The notes: generated by a model from the sequence alone, not told the origin. Shown: positions 1 through 7,404, counted from the first letter of the stretch. The stretch: DNA of 11,197 nucleotides from Pseudomonas sp. UBA5782 (GCA_002418465.1 DIEE01000104.1:1508-12704); one strand, 5' to 3'. Numbers and translations: made by a program.

Positions 1-1152
1 GCGGGTGAACACCGGGTAGCCGTCGAGGCCCCAGACCTGGCACTGCTTGATCTCGCTGTCCCAGTAGGCGCCCTTGACCAGGCGCAGCGGGATGCGCGCG
101 CCGAGTTCCTTGCCCAGCAGGGTAAGCCAGACGAGGGTCGGCAGGCAGCGCTTGGAATAGGCCTGCACGACCAGGCCGAATTCGCCCCAGCCGGCGATCG
201 CCGGGTCACGCATGAGCTTCTCGAACAGCTCCAGCGACAGCTCCAGGCGGTCGGCTTCCTCGGCGTCGATGGTGATGCCGACATTCAACTGGCGGGCCAT
301 CACGGCCAGGTCGCGGACGCTGCCGAACAGCTCGCTGAGCACGCGCTCGCGCTGTGCCACTTCGTAGCGCGGGTGCAGCGCGGAGAGCTTGATCGATACC
401 GACGGACGCGGACCCGGGCCGACCTGCGGCTCGGCACCGACGGTCTGCACCGCCTTGCGGTAGTCGGCCATGTACTTCTCGGCATCCTCGACGGTCAATG
501 CCGCCTCGCCGAGCATGTCGAAGGAATAGGTGTAGCCCTTCTCGCGCTGCGGACGGCCGTTCTTCAGCGCTTCGGAAATGCTCCGGCCGAGGACGAACTG
601 CTTGCCCATCAGCTTCATCGCCTGGTTCATCGCGGCGCGGATCACCGGTTCGCCGGAACGCTTGATCAGGCGACCGAGGACGTTCTTCGGCCGGCCGTCG
701 GCGGTTTCCGGATCGACCACCTTGCCGGTCATCACCAGGCCCCAGGCGGCGAAGTTGACCAGCACGTTGTCGCTCTGGCCAAGGTGGCGTTCCCATTCGG
801 CGGCGTTCAGCTTGTCGCGGATCAGCGCGTCGGCGGTGGCGGCGTCCGGCACCCGCAGCAGCGCTTCGGCCAGGCACATCAGCATCAGCCCTTCGTGGGT
901 ATCGAGGCTGTACTGGCGCAACAGCGCGTCGAGGGTGTCCTCGACGTTGTCGCGGCTGCGCACGTCTTCGATCAGGCCACGCGCCTTCTGGCGAATGGCT
1001 TCGATGCCGGCGTCGCCCGGATCGGCGAGCTGCAGGAGTTCGGAGAGATAGGCGGCCTCGTCGACGGCGTAATTGGCGCTGATGACGGGAAAGAACTCGG
1101 CGGCCGACGCGTTGAGTGCGTCGCCCTGCAGGACGTGAGCGGCTTTGAACAT
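1..1152 (-). CDS. putA: Proline dehydrogenase / P5C dehydrogenase PutA, N-terminal part (cut by window edge)
   Basis: Oxidises proline to pyrroline-5-carboxylate with FAD and then to glutamate with NAD; a peripheral membrane enzyme. Only the first 384 codons are present and the frame is open to the left edge, so the aldehyde dehydrogenase half lies outside. The alpha-helical domain (about residues 30-200, including NVLVNFAAWGLVMTGKV at 129-145) is followed by the proline dehydrogenase barrel: SIKLSALHPRYE with Lys255, ITIDAEEA with Asp296, and RLVKGAYWDSEIK with Arg357. These match E. coli PutA Lys329, Asp370 and Arg431 by motif. The protein starts directly with MFKAAHVLQ, so it has no ribbon-helix-helix DNA-binding domain, unlike E. 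coli or P. putida PutA; it should not repress itself. The start is set by a strong GAGGAGG six bases before the ATG. Identification is firm. Confidence 0.95.
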   Translation of the reverse strand, partial: MFKAAHVLQGDALNASAAEFFPVISANYAVDEAAYLSELLQLADPGDAGIEAIRQKARGLIEDVRSRDNVEDTLDALLRQYSLDTHEGLMLMCLAEALLRVPDAATADALIRDKLNAAEWERHLGQSDNVLVNFAAWGLVMTGKVVDPETADGRPKNVLGRLIKRSGEPVIRAAMNQAMKLMGKQFVLGRSISEALKNGRPQREKGYTYSFDMLGEAALTVEDAEKYMADYRKAVQTVGAEPQVGPGPRPSVSIKLSALHPRYEVAQRERVLSELFGSVRDLAVMARQLNVGITIDAEEADRLELSLELFEKLMRDPAIAGWGEFGLVVQAYSKRCLPTLVWLTLLGKELGARIPLRLVKGAYWDSEIKQCQVWGLDGYPVFTR

Positions 1153-1292
1153 CAAGACCCTCCTCGGGGTGGAGACTGCTTTCTTGGGTCTGGCTAGGCG
1201 CGCACGGTCGGGCGAGGCCCGGCGCAGGCGAGCGCATGAGCGGACGGTGGAATGTAGTGGCAGTCGCAGCGCAGGTTCTTGCGCAAAGCTAC

Positions 1293-1313
1293 GGACTTTT
1301 TACCAAAAGCTCC
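1293..1313. promoter_or_regulatory. Imperfect inverted repeat upstream of putA
   Basis: On the minus strand GGAGCTTTT-GGT-AAAAAGTCC, with seven of nine arm positions complementary. It lies about 140-160 bases upstream of the putA start codon and is much more AT-rich than its surroundings. It could be an operator or a promoter-proximal element for putA. No regulator can be named from the sequence. Confidence 0.25.
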
Positions 1314-1341
1314 GGCCTGGGGAACTTGGCGTCGGCGCGAC

Positions 1342-1360
1342 GGCCAACCACGGTTGGCCG
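1342..1360. terminator. Compact palindrome, possible 3' end signal of the globin transcript
   Basis: GGCCAACC and GGTTGGCC surround a three-base CAC-type centre within CGGCCAACCACGGTTGGCCG, just beyond the globin stop codon on the minus strand. The arms are GC-rich and perfect. There is no T-tract on either strand after it, so it is not a canonical intrinsic terminator. It could be an RNA 3' stabilising hairpin or a protein-binding palindrome. Confidence 0.3.
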
Positions 1361-1378
1361 CCCGACGACCAGCGAGCC

Positions 1379-1804
1379 TCAGCGTCGAATGACGTCGCCG
1401 CGCATCGGTGCCAGGCGCACCAGCAGGCGATTCTGTGCCGGGATCGGCACGCCCTGCTCGTCCATCGACGCCTGCAGGTCCTCGACCAGCGCGTTGAAAT
1501 CGCTGGGCGACAGGTCCAGGCCCTTGTGGCTTTCCTGCATGCTGTCGCCGGTGTAATCGCAGGGCCCGCCGCTCTCGGCGCAGAACTGTTCGACCAGCTT
1601 GTCGCGCAGGCGGACGATGTCGATGTTCTGGAAGTGCCGGAAGATGCGCTGGTCGCGGGCCACGTTGAGCAGCATGCCCTCGACGATGCGGGTGATGCCG
1701 GCCTGCTCGCCCAGCTCGCGGTAGAGGCTGTCGTCCTGCGGCGGCCGCTGCGCGCAGGCAGCCAGCAGCAGCGCCAGCGCCAGCGCCACCATTAGAGCGC
1801 GCAT
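1379..1804 (-). CDS. Lipoprotein-type group 1 truncated haemoglobin
   Basis: 141 residues. Residues 1-17 are a lipoprotein signal (hydrophobic stretch, then lipobox LAAC with Cys17). Ala18 follows the cysteine, which does not signal inner-membrane retention, so the mature protein is probably lipid-anchored in the envelope, likely at the outer membrane. The rest resembles a 2-on-2 globin: LYRELGEQAGITRIVEGM, then RIFRHFQNIDIVRLRDKLVE, then YTGDSMQESHKGL, where His93 is the expected proximal haem ligand. Cys75 and Cys82 flank a short insertion and could form a disulphide. The ATG at 1804 was chosen over an upstream in-frame start because it gives the lipoprotein signal, has GGGGAG eight bases upstream, and sits one base after the stop of the DUF3034 gene (TGAAATG), implying translational coupling. 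Family membership is good; the bound gas or redox role is unknown. Confidence 0.85.
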   Translation of the reverse strand: MRALMVALALALLLAACAQRPPQDDSLYRELGEQAGITRIVEGMLLNVARDQRIFRHFQNIDIVRLRDKLVEQFCAESGGPCDYTGDSMQESHKGLDLSPSDFNALVEDLQASMDEQGVPIPAQNRLLVRLAPMRGDVIRR

Positions 1805-1805
1805 T

Positions 1806-2654
1806 TCAGTAACTCCCCTGCAGCGAGAGATAGACACCGTTCTGATCCTCCTGGGTGACGATCTCGCCCAGCCGCGCGTAGGCCAGGACCACCGAGACAT
1901 GCTTGTTGGGGAAGTAGCCGACGAACAGGTCGGCCCAGTCGCTCTCGCCGGCGAAGCTCAGGTTGTCGGGCTTTTCGCGGTACTCCACGCCGACCGCCCA
2001 GCGCGGGTTGAACAGCACCGCGACGGAGCCTTCCTTGAGCACCGAGCGCCGGTCGCGGCGGTCGCCGCCGAAGCCGAGCAGGCCCAGTTCGTTGGCCCGG
2101 CTGTAGCGCAGGTTGCCGTTGACCAGCAGGTTGTAGCCGAAGGCCGCGCCGAGGAACAGCCGGCTCGCCGCCAGGTAGCCTTCGGTGTCCTCGCGACGCC
2201 CGGCGCCGACCAGCGAGGGGATCAGGAAGTCGCGCTGGCGCTTGTGCGCAAGACCCAGCGAAACCTGCGGCAGGCGGTCGTAGATGAGGTCGCCGAACAG
2301 CCGCACCTTGAGCCCGAGGATGTCCTGGCTGAGGCTGCTGTCCGGCAGCTTCAGCGAGGCGATGTCGAAGCGTTGGCGCGCGTAGGAGACTTCCACGCGG
2401 TTGTCGTAGGAGGCCGCCAGCCCGCCGACGTCGAGCCGGTAATCAGGCGTTTCCACGCGGGTGGCGAACACCGCCCCGCCCCACTCGCCTTCATCGCCGT
2501 AACCGGCGAGCACCGCCCACGGCAGCAATCCGCCGCCGGCGGCACCGTCGATACTGGAAGCGCCGCCGGTGGCGAGCAGGCGGCCGGCTTCGGCCATGGC
2601 GAAGGAACTGGCGAGGGTGGCGCCCATCAGGGCGAGGATCGGCGATACGCGCAT
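1806..2654 (-). CDS. DUF3034 family outer-membrane-type protein
   Basis: 282 residues. A Sec signal peptide (about residues 1-21, ending SSFAMA) is followed by AGRLLATGGASSIDGAAGGG and LPWAVLAGYG, which I recognise as the hallmark N-terminus of the DUF3034 family. The mature part alternates polar and hydrophobic residues with many Tyr, Phe and Arg (for example VSLGLAHKRQR and YNLLVNGNLRYSR) and ends in LSLQGSY with a terminal aromatic residue, as outer-membrane beta-barrels do. Its function is not known. It starts one base after the stop of the GGDEF-EAL gene (TGACATG) with no clear Shine-Dalgarno sequence, so translation probably depends on ribosomes finishing the upstream gene. One base separates its stop from the globin gene. 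The family assignment is from memory of the motif; barrel topology is inferred. Confidence 0.8.
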   Translation of the reverse strand: MRVSPILALMGATLASSFAMAEAGRLLATGGASSIDGAAGGGLLPWAVLAGYGDEGEWGGAVFATRVETPDYRLDVGGLAASYDNRVEVSYARQRFDIASLKLPDSSLSQDILGLKVRLFGDLIYDRLPQVSLGLAHKRQRDFLIPSLVGAGRREDTEGYLAASRLFLGAAFGYNLLVNGNLRYSRANELGLLGFGGDRRDRRSVLKEGSVAVLFNPRWAVGVEYREKPDNLSFAGESDWADLFVGYFPNKHVSVVLAYARLGEIVTQEDQNGVYLSLQGSY

Positions 2655-2655
2655 G

Positions 2656-5600
2656 TCAGTGCACCAGGCTGGCGGGAAGTGGCAGGTGTTCTGCGATCCA
2701 GCGCTCGAAGGCCTGCGCCGCCAGGGGCCGGCTGATCAGGTAACCCTGCACGCTGTCGCATTTCCAGCGGCGCAGCAGCAGCAGGCTGCGCTCGTACTCG
2801 ACGCCCTCGGCGACTACCTTGAGGCCGAGGCTGTGGCTCATCTCGATGGTGGAACGGACGATCACCGCGTCCTCGCTGGTTTCGTCGAGATCGCGGATGA
2901 ACGACTGGTCGATCTTCAGTTCCTGCACCGGCATGCGCTTGAGCTGCGCCAGCGACGAATAGCCGGTGCCGAAATCGTCCATCGCGAAGGACAGGCCGAG
3001 GCGTTTGAGGCGCAGCATCTTGCCGATGGTGTCCTCGATGTTCTGGATCACGATGCTCTCGGTGATCTCCAGTTTCAGCATCGCCTGCGGCAGACGGCTG
3101 TGCTCCAGGCAGCGTTCGACACGGGCGACGAAGTCGCTGTGGCCGAACTGGCGCGGACTGATGTTGACGCACAGGCTGAAGCTGTCGGGCGTCACCAGGC
3201 CGTCGCGCAGCAGCTCGGCGCAGACCTCGCAGGCGCGCTGCAGCACCCAGCCGCCGACTTCGTAGATCAGCCCGCTCTCCTCGAGAACCCGCATGAACTG
3301 CCCCGGCGCACGCGGCCCCAGCGTCGGGTGCTGCCAGCGCAGCAGCGCTTCGGCGCCGATGATGCGGCCGCTGCGCGCGTCCACCTGCGGCTGGAAGTGC
3401 AGCTCGAATTCGTTGCGCATCTGCGCTAGGCGCAGGTCGTTTTCCAGGCGCAGGCGTTCGCTGGCGGCCTCCTGCATGCTGCTGCGGAACAGCTGGATGG
3501 CGTTGCGTCCCGAGTCCTTGGCCTTGTACAGGGCAATGTCGGCGCGCTTGAGCAGGTCCGCCGCGGTATTGCCGTGATCGGGGATCAGGGCGATGCCGAT
3601 GCTTGGCGTGACCTGCAGGCGCTGGCCGTCGAGCAGCATCGGATCGGCCAGCAGGCGGCGCAGCTTCTCGGCGATCTGGCGGACCCGGCGGGTGACTTCG
3701 CCGCGCTCGCCTTCCAGGCCGGAGAGCAGCACGACGAACTCGTCGCCACCGAGGCGCGCCACGGTGTCTTCCTGGCGCGTGCTGGCTTCCAGACGCGCGG
3801 TGATCATCTTCAGCACCGCATCGCCGACCGGATGGCCGAGCGAGTCGTTGATGTGCTTGAAGTGGTCGAGGTCGATGAACATCAGCGCGCCACGCAGGCC
3901 GTGGCGGCGCAGCAGGGCGATCTGCTGTTTCAGGCGGTCCATCAGCAGCGCGCGGTTCGGCAGGTTGGTCAGCGAGTCGTGGTAGGCCAGGTGCTGCACC
4001 TGAGCCTGCGCGGCCTTCAGCTGGCTGATGTCGCGGGCGTTGAGCAGCAGGCAGGGCGTGCCGTTCAGCTCGATGGGCTCGACCGAGACCTCGAAGGTCA
4101 TGATTTGGCCGTTGCGGTGCAGGCCGCGCAACTCCATGTGCTTGACACGGCCGTCGCGCTTCAGCGTTTCGACCATCGCTTCGCGCTCGACCGGGCTGGC
4201 CCAGATGTTGAGGTCGAACACGCTTCTGCCGATGACCTCTTCGGCGCGGTAGCCGGTGAGACGGGTGAAGCCTTCGTTGACCTCGATGTAGCGACCGCTG
4301 TCGCGCTCGCTGATGGTGATGGCGTCGGGGCTGGAGTGGAATGCCTTGGCGAACTTCTCCTCGCTGGCCTGTAGCGCGGCTTCGGCGCGCTTGCGCTTGC
4401 TGATGTCGCGGAAGGTGGTGGTGATGCACGGCTCGCCCTCGACCTGGATGAAGCGGCTGGATAGCACGCAGGTCAGCTCCTGGCCGGTGCGCGTGCGGAA
4501 GTGCGCCTCGGTGTTGGTCAGCTCGCGTTCCTCCTGCAGGCGCTCGTTGAGCCGACTGTTCTGCTGCGCATCGGCCCAGAAATTCAGCTGCTCGGCGGTC
4601 TTGCCGGTGGCGTCCTCGGGTTTCCAGCCGAAGGTCGCGGTGAAGCTCGGGTTGATCTCGACGAAGGTGCCTTCGTGCACGCGGGTCACACAGATCGGAT
4701 CGGGGCTGGCCTGGAACAGCGTGGCGAATTTTTCCTCCGAGGCGGCAAGGCGCTGTTCGCGCTCCACCCGGTCGGTGATGTCGACGAGGATCCCGGCCAT
4801 GCGCAGCGGATTGCCGAGTTCGTCGCGGTAGAGCCTGGCGGTGTTTTCCAGGTAGCGCAGGCGGCCGTCGGCGAGACGCGTGCGGTAGACGTTCTGGTAC
4901 TCGGTACGGCGGCTGGCGAGCAGCGCGCGGTAGGTCTTGCGGATCTTGTTGCGGTCGTCCAGGTAGACGCTGCCGAAGAAGTGCTGGAAGTTGCCCTGGT
5001 AGGGCTCGTCGGCCAGCCCGTGGAGCGCCGCGGCGCGCGCCGAGCCGTACAGCGCGTCGCTCGGGATGTGCCAGTTCCAAGTGCCCAGTGCGGCCGACTC
5101 CAGGGCCAGGTGCAGGCGCTCCTGGCTGATCTTCAATGCCTGTTCCTGCTCGCGCTGGCGGGTGATGTCGCGCACCGTCAGCACCAGGCAGCGCTGGCCC
5201 TCGAGTTCGATCTTGCCGCCATACAGCAGATTGATACTGCGTCGCCCGTCGCGGTGGTAGAGATTGGCCTCGAGGTCGCGGAAGTTGCCTTGCTCGAGGG
5301 CTTCGAGCATGCGCTGCCGATCGCAGAGATCGCTCCAGATACCCAGCTCCATCGAGGTGCGCCCGATGGCCTCGGCCTTGCTCCAGCCGAACTGCCGCTC
5401 GAAACCGGGGTTGATCTCGACGAAGCGGCCGCTGATCAGGTCGGTGATCACCACGGCATCGGGGCTGCTGAGGAAGGCGTTGGCGAACTTGCTCTCGCTG
5501 GCGCGCAGGGCGGCTTCGGCGCGCTTGCGTTCGCTGGTGTCGAGGAAGGTGCAGAGCAGGAAGGCTTCGCCGTGCAGGTCCAGGTGCTTGCACGACAGCG

Positions 5601-6324
5601 TGCCGTCGAGCACGCGGCCGTCGCGGGTACGCAGCTGGACTTCCTGGGTCACCGGCGCCGCGGTCAGCGAAACGCAGCGGATGACGAAGTCGCGTTGCGC
5701 CAGGTTGACCCACAGCTGGATGTCCTGGGTGGTGCGGTTGCGCGTCTGCTCGCGGCTCCAGCCGAACAGCGTCTTGAACTGCTGGTTGGTCTCGATCAGC
5801 AGGCCGTCGGGGTAGTTCACCAGGAAGATCGCGTCCGGGCTCATCTCGAACAGGCTGGAGAAGCGCTGCTCGGAGCTGACCAGCGCTTCTTCGCGCGCCT
5901 GCTGCTCGTCGATGCCGCGGCACACGCCGAGCAGCAGGCGGCTGCCGTCCTCGCGCTGACGCAGGCTGCCGCCGAGCTCCAGCCAGTAGAGGCCGCCGTC
6001 GGCCCGGCGCATGCGGTGGCGGTAGCTCAGTACGCTGCCGTCGGCCAGCGCCTGGAAGATCGCCCGCACCTCGGCCTGCTCCTCTTCCGGCACCTGGCGC
6101 AGGTAATCGACGGCGCCCGGCTGCGCCAGGCCGTCGAGGCCGAAGAGCGTGCGTGCGCAGGGCGAGACGTGCAGTTCGCCGCTGTCTAGGTTCCAGTACC
6201 AGATGCCGATATGCGCGCCGTCCAGGGTGGCCAGCAGCAAGGGCGCATCCTGCCAGGTGTGGTCGAAGCCGGACGGGTCCAGGGGAACGATGCGGGGATT
6301 GGGAAAGCGGCGCTCATCGGCCAT
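2656..6324 (-). CDS. Six-PAS GGDEF-EAL cyclic-di-GMP turnover protein
   Basis: 1222 residues, no signal peptide or membrane segment, so probably cytoplasmic. Six PAS domains are visible at about 30-140, 149-268, 275-390, 403-520, 528-643 and 653-768. A diguanylate cyclase domain follows at about 775-945 with intact GGDEF at 859-863, and RQED at 850-853 five residues before it is a proper inhibitory I-site. The EAL domain (about 955-1215) keeps the phosphodiesterase residues: Glu992 in EALLRW, Asn1054, Glu1086, Asp1116-Asp1117 in DDFGTGYSSL, Lys1137, Glu1173 and Gln1193. Both activities are therefore possible; which one dominates cannot be told. PAS 2, 3, 5 and 6 share a KF-x(2)-x-F-x(2)-SPD start and an N-x(2)-F-x(3)-FGW core, while PAS 1 and 4 are the G-x-W-x-W type. 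A weak GAAGAAGA precedes the ATG. The gene lies 60 bases after lysR with no terminator between, and is coupled to DUF3034 downstream. Confidence 0.93.
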   Translation of the reverse strand: MADERRFPNPRIVPLDPSGFDHTWQDAPLLLATLDGAHIGIWYWNLDSGELHVSPCARTLFGLDGLAQPGAVDYLRQVPEEEQAEVRAIFQALADGSVLSYRHRMRRADGGLYWLELGGSLRQREDGSRLLLGVCRGIDEQQAREEALVSSEQRFSSLFEMSPDAIFLVNYPDGLLIETNQQFKTLFGWSREQTRNRTTQDIQLWVNLAQRDFVIRCVSLTAAPVTQEVQLRTRDGRVLDGTLSCKHLDLHGEAFLLCTFLDTSERKRAEAALRASESKFANAFLSSPDAVVITDLISGRFVEINPGFERQFGWSKAEAIGRTSMELGIWSDLCDRQRMLEALEQGNFRDLEANLYHRDGRRSINLLYGGKIELEGQRCLVLTVRDITRQREQEQALKISQERLHLALESAALGTWNWHIPSDALYGSARAAALHGLADEPYQGNFQHFFGSVYLDDRNKIRKTYRALLASRRTEYQNVYRTRLADGRLRYLENTARLYRDELGNPLRMAGILVDITDRVEREQRLAASEEKFATLFQASPDPICVTRVHEGTFVEINPSFTATFGWKPEDATGKTAEQLNFWADAQQNSRLNERLQEERELTNTEAHFRTRTGQELTCVLSSRFIQVEGEPCITTTFRDISKRKRAEAALQASEEKFAKAFHSSPDAITISERDSGRYIEVNEGFTRLTGYRAEEVIGRSVFDLNIWASPVEREAMVETLKRDGRVKHMELRGLHRNGQIMTFEVSVEPIELNGTPCLLLNARDISQLKAAQAQVQHLAYHDSLTNLPNRALLMDRLKQQIALLRRHGLRGALMFIDLDHFKHINDSLGHPVGDAVLKMITARLEASTRQEDTVARLGGDEFVVLLSGLEGERGEVTRRVRQIAEKLRRLLADPMLLDGQRLQVTPSIGIALIPDHGNTAADLLKRADIALYKAKDSGRNAIQLFRSSMQEAASERLRLENDLRLAQMRNEFELHFQPQVDARSGRIIGAEALLRWQHPTLGPRAPGQFMRVLEESGLIYEVGGWVLQRACEVCAELLRDGLVTPDSFSLCVNISPRQFGHSDFVARVERCLEHSRLPQAMLKLEITESIVIQNIEDTIGKMLRLKRLGLSFAMDDFGTGYSSLAQLKRMPVQELKIDQSFIRDLDETSEDAVIVRSTIEMSHSLGLKVVAEGVEYERSLLLLRRWKCDSVQGYLISRPLAAQAFERWIAEHLPLPASLVH

Positions 6325-6384
6325 CGCGGATCTTCTTCGGGGCAGGTCGCGGGTGCGACGGGGCCGGGCAGCGGCAGATCGCCA

Positions 6385-7296
6385 TCATGCGGTTACGTTA
6401 GCGTCCGCCTGGATGCTCGCGCAACCATCCGCGCTGCGGTCGAGCAGAGCCATGAAGGCTTTCGCCGCGTTCGACAGCGTGCGCTCGGTGTGCAGGATGT
6501 AGCCGAGCTGGCGATCGAGCTGGATACCGCCCAGCGGCAGGCGCGCGACCTGCTCGTCGAGCATGGTCCGCGGGAGCACGCTCCAGGCCAGTCCGATGGA
6601 GACCATCATCTTGATCGTCTCCAGGTAATTGGTGCTCATGGCGATGTTCGGCGTCAGCCCCTGGCCCTCGAACAGCCGCTGCACGATGTGGTGGGTGAAG
6701 GTGTTGCCGCCGGGGAACACCGCCGGATGCTGGGCGACATCCTCCAGGCTGACCTGCTGCTTGAGCGCCAACGGGTGCTCGGGCGCGGCGACGAAATCCA
6801 GCGGGTCGCTCCATACCGGCACCGCTTTCACCGGCGCCGCCGTGGCCGGCGCCAGGGTGATCACTGCCAGTTCGGCGCGGCCGTGGAGGATTTCCTCGTA
6901 GGCGACTTCCGAATCGAGGAACTGGATGTCCAGCGCCACCTGCGGATGCGCGCGGGTGAAAGCGCGCAGCAGCGGCGGCAGGCGATGCAGGCCGATGTGG
7001 TGGCTGGTGGCGAGCGTCAGCCGGCCGCTGATGTCGCCGCTCAGGTTGGTCAGCGCGCGGCGCGTGTCGTCGAGCACGTTGAGGATGCGATAGGCGCGGG
7101 GCAGCAGCGCGCGCCCGGCCTCGGTGAGGCTGACCTCGCGGCCGAGGCGGTCGAACAGGCGCACCTTGAGCTGCTGCTCGAGGGCGGCGATGCGTTTGCT
7201 CACCGCCGGCTGGGTCAGGTGCAGGCGCTCACCGGCTATCGAAAAACTGCCGGTCTCGGCGACGGCGATGAAGGCATTGAGGTTGGCGAGGTCCAC
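6385..7296 (-). CDS. LysR-family transcriptional regulator, divergent from leuC
   Basis: 303 residues, the normal LysR length. The N-terminal winged helix-turn-helix is plain (FIAVAETGSFSIAGERLHLT then QPAVSKRIAALEQQL, residues 10-43), followed by FDRLGREVSLTEAGRALLPRA and an effector-binding domain from about residue 91 (GRLTLATSHHIGLHRLPPLL). The start codon is GTG, supported by AGAGGA seven bases upstream; no in-frame ATG gives a complete DNA-binding domain. It is divergent from leuC across a region with a T-N11-A palindrome, so it probably regulates leuC and itself. P. aeruginosa has, as I recall, a LysR gene (PA3122) in the same place. A leucine-pathway intermediate such as isopropylmalate would be a natural co-inducer, but this is inference. 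It may be cotranscribed with the GGDEF-EAL gene 60 bases downstream. Confidence 0.93.
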   Translation of the reverse strand: MDLANLNAFIAVAETGSFSIAGERLHLTQPAVSKRIAALEQQLKVRLFDRLGREVSLTEAGRALLPRAYRILNVLDDTRRALTNLSGDISGRLTLATSHHIGLHRLPPLLRAFTRAHPQVALDIQFLDSEVAYEEILHGRAELAVITLAPATAAPVKAVPVWSDPLDFVAAPEHPLALKQQVSLEDVAQHPAVFPGGNTFTHHIVQRLFEGQGLTPNIAMSTNYLETIKMMVSIGLAWSVLPRTMLDEQVARLPLGGIQLDRQLGYILHTERTLSNAAKAFMALLDRSADGCASIQADANVTA

Positions 7297-7339
7297 GATG
7301 AAATCCTCTGGCTGCGCGCGGTGAGCAGGTTTCGCCTGG

Positions 7340-7368
7340 GTTATAGCTCAAGTCATTCCCTGCGGGAA
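7340..7368 (-). promoter_or_regulatory. Candidate lysR promoter
   Basis: On the minus strand TTCCCG (7368-7363), a 17-base spacer, and TATAAC (7345-7340). The -10 is five of six to consensus; the -35 is weak. The -35 falls inside the 7354-7370 palindrome, so a protein bound there would block lysR, the usual LysR-family autorepression. Prediction by eye only. Confidence 0.45.
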
Positions 7369-7370
7369 TG
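7354..7370. promoter_or_regulatory. LysR-type binding site, perfect T-N11-A palindrome
   Basis: CATTCCC-TGC-GGGAATG is a perfect 7-base inverted repeat with a 3-base centre. It contains TTCCCTGCGGGAA, which fits the LysR consensus T-N11-A exactly and symmetrically. Its centre at 7362 is about 65 bases before the leuC start point predicted from the candidate promoter, the canonical LysR recognition-site position, and it overlaps the predicted lysR -35. Confidence 0.65.
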
Positions 7371-7385
7371 CGCCTGATGAAAAAG

Positions 7386-7404
7386 ATGAATTGGAGTTAT
7401 TCAT
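7386..7404. promoter_or_regulatory. Second inverted repeat at the leuC -35 region
   Basis: ATGAAT-N7-ATTCAT, perfect 6-base arms, centre at 7395 and overlapping the candidate leuC -35. The two repeat centres are 33 bases apart, about three helical turns. This is where a LysR activation-binding site would lie, although its sequence differs from the first palindrome. It could instead bind another regulator. Confidence 0.4.

Larger units (their letters stand above)
1153..1378. other. Non-coding region upstream of putA and downstream of the globin gene
   Basis: 226 bases with no convincing gene. It must hold the putA promoter (minus strand) and the 3' end of the globin transcript. Visible are a compact palindrome at 1342-1360, an imperfect inverted repeat at 1293-1313, and the self-complementary TTGCGCAA at 1279-1286. 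I could not assign a convincing -35/-10 pair or a sigma-54 site. Open frames crossing it are extensions of shadow frames. By analogy with RHH-less PutA in other Pseudomonas, control by a separate activator is expected, but no such gene is in the window. Confidence 0.6.

Noticed and set aside
206..1237. 343-codon minus-strand frame over the putA start
   Set aside because: Arg/Pro-rich, out of frame with the unmistakable PutA frame that spans 1-1152.
2627..5923. 1098-codon minus-strand frame inside the GGDEF-EAL gene
   Set aside because: Out-of-frame Arg/Pro/Gln-rich translation of the same strand; the real frame carries six PAS, GGDEF and EAL motifs.
4501..6189. 562-codon plus-strand open frame across the PAS region
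   Set aside because: It is antisense to clear PAS domains, low in complexity (Ala, Val, Gln, Glu), has no recognisable domain, and is a GC-bias shadow.
6325..6384. Possible terminator or promoter between lysR and the GGDEF-EAL gene
   Set aside because: GC-rich with no hairpin plus T-tract and no convincing -35/-10 pair; cotranscription with lysR remains possible but unproven.
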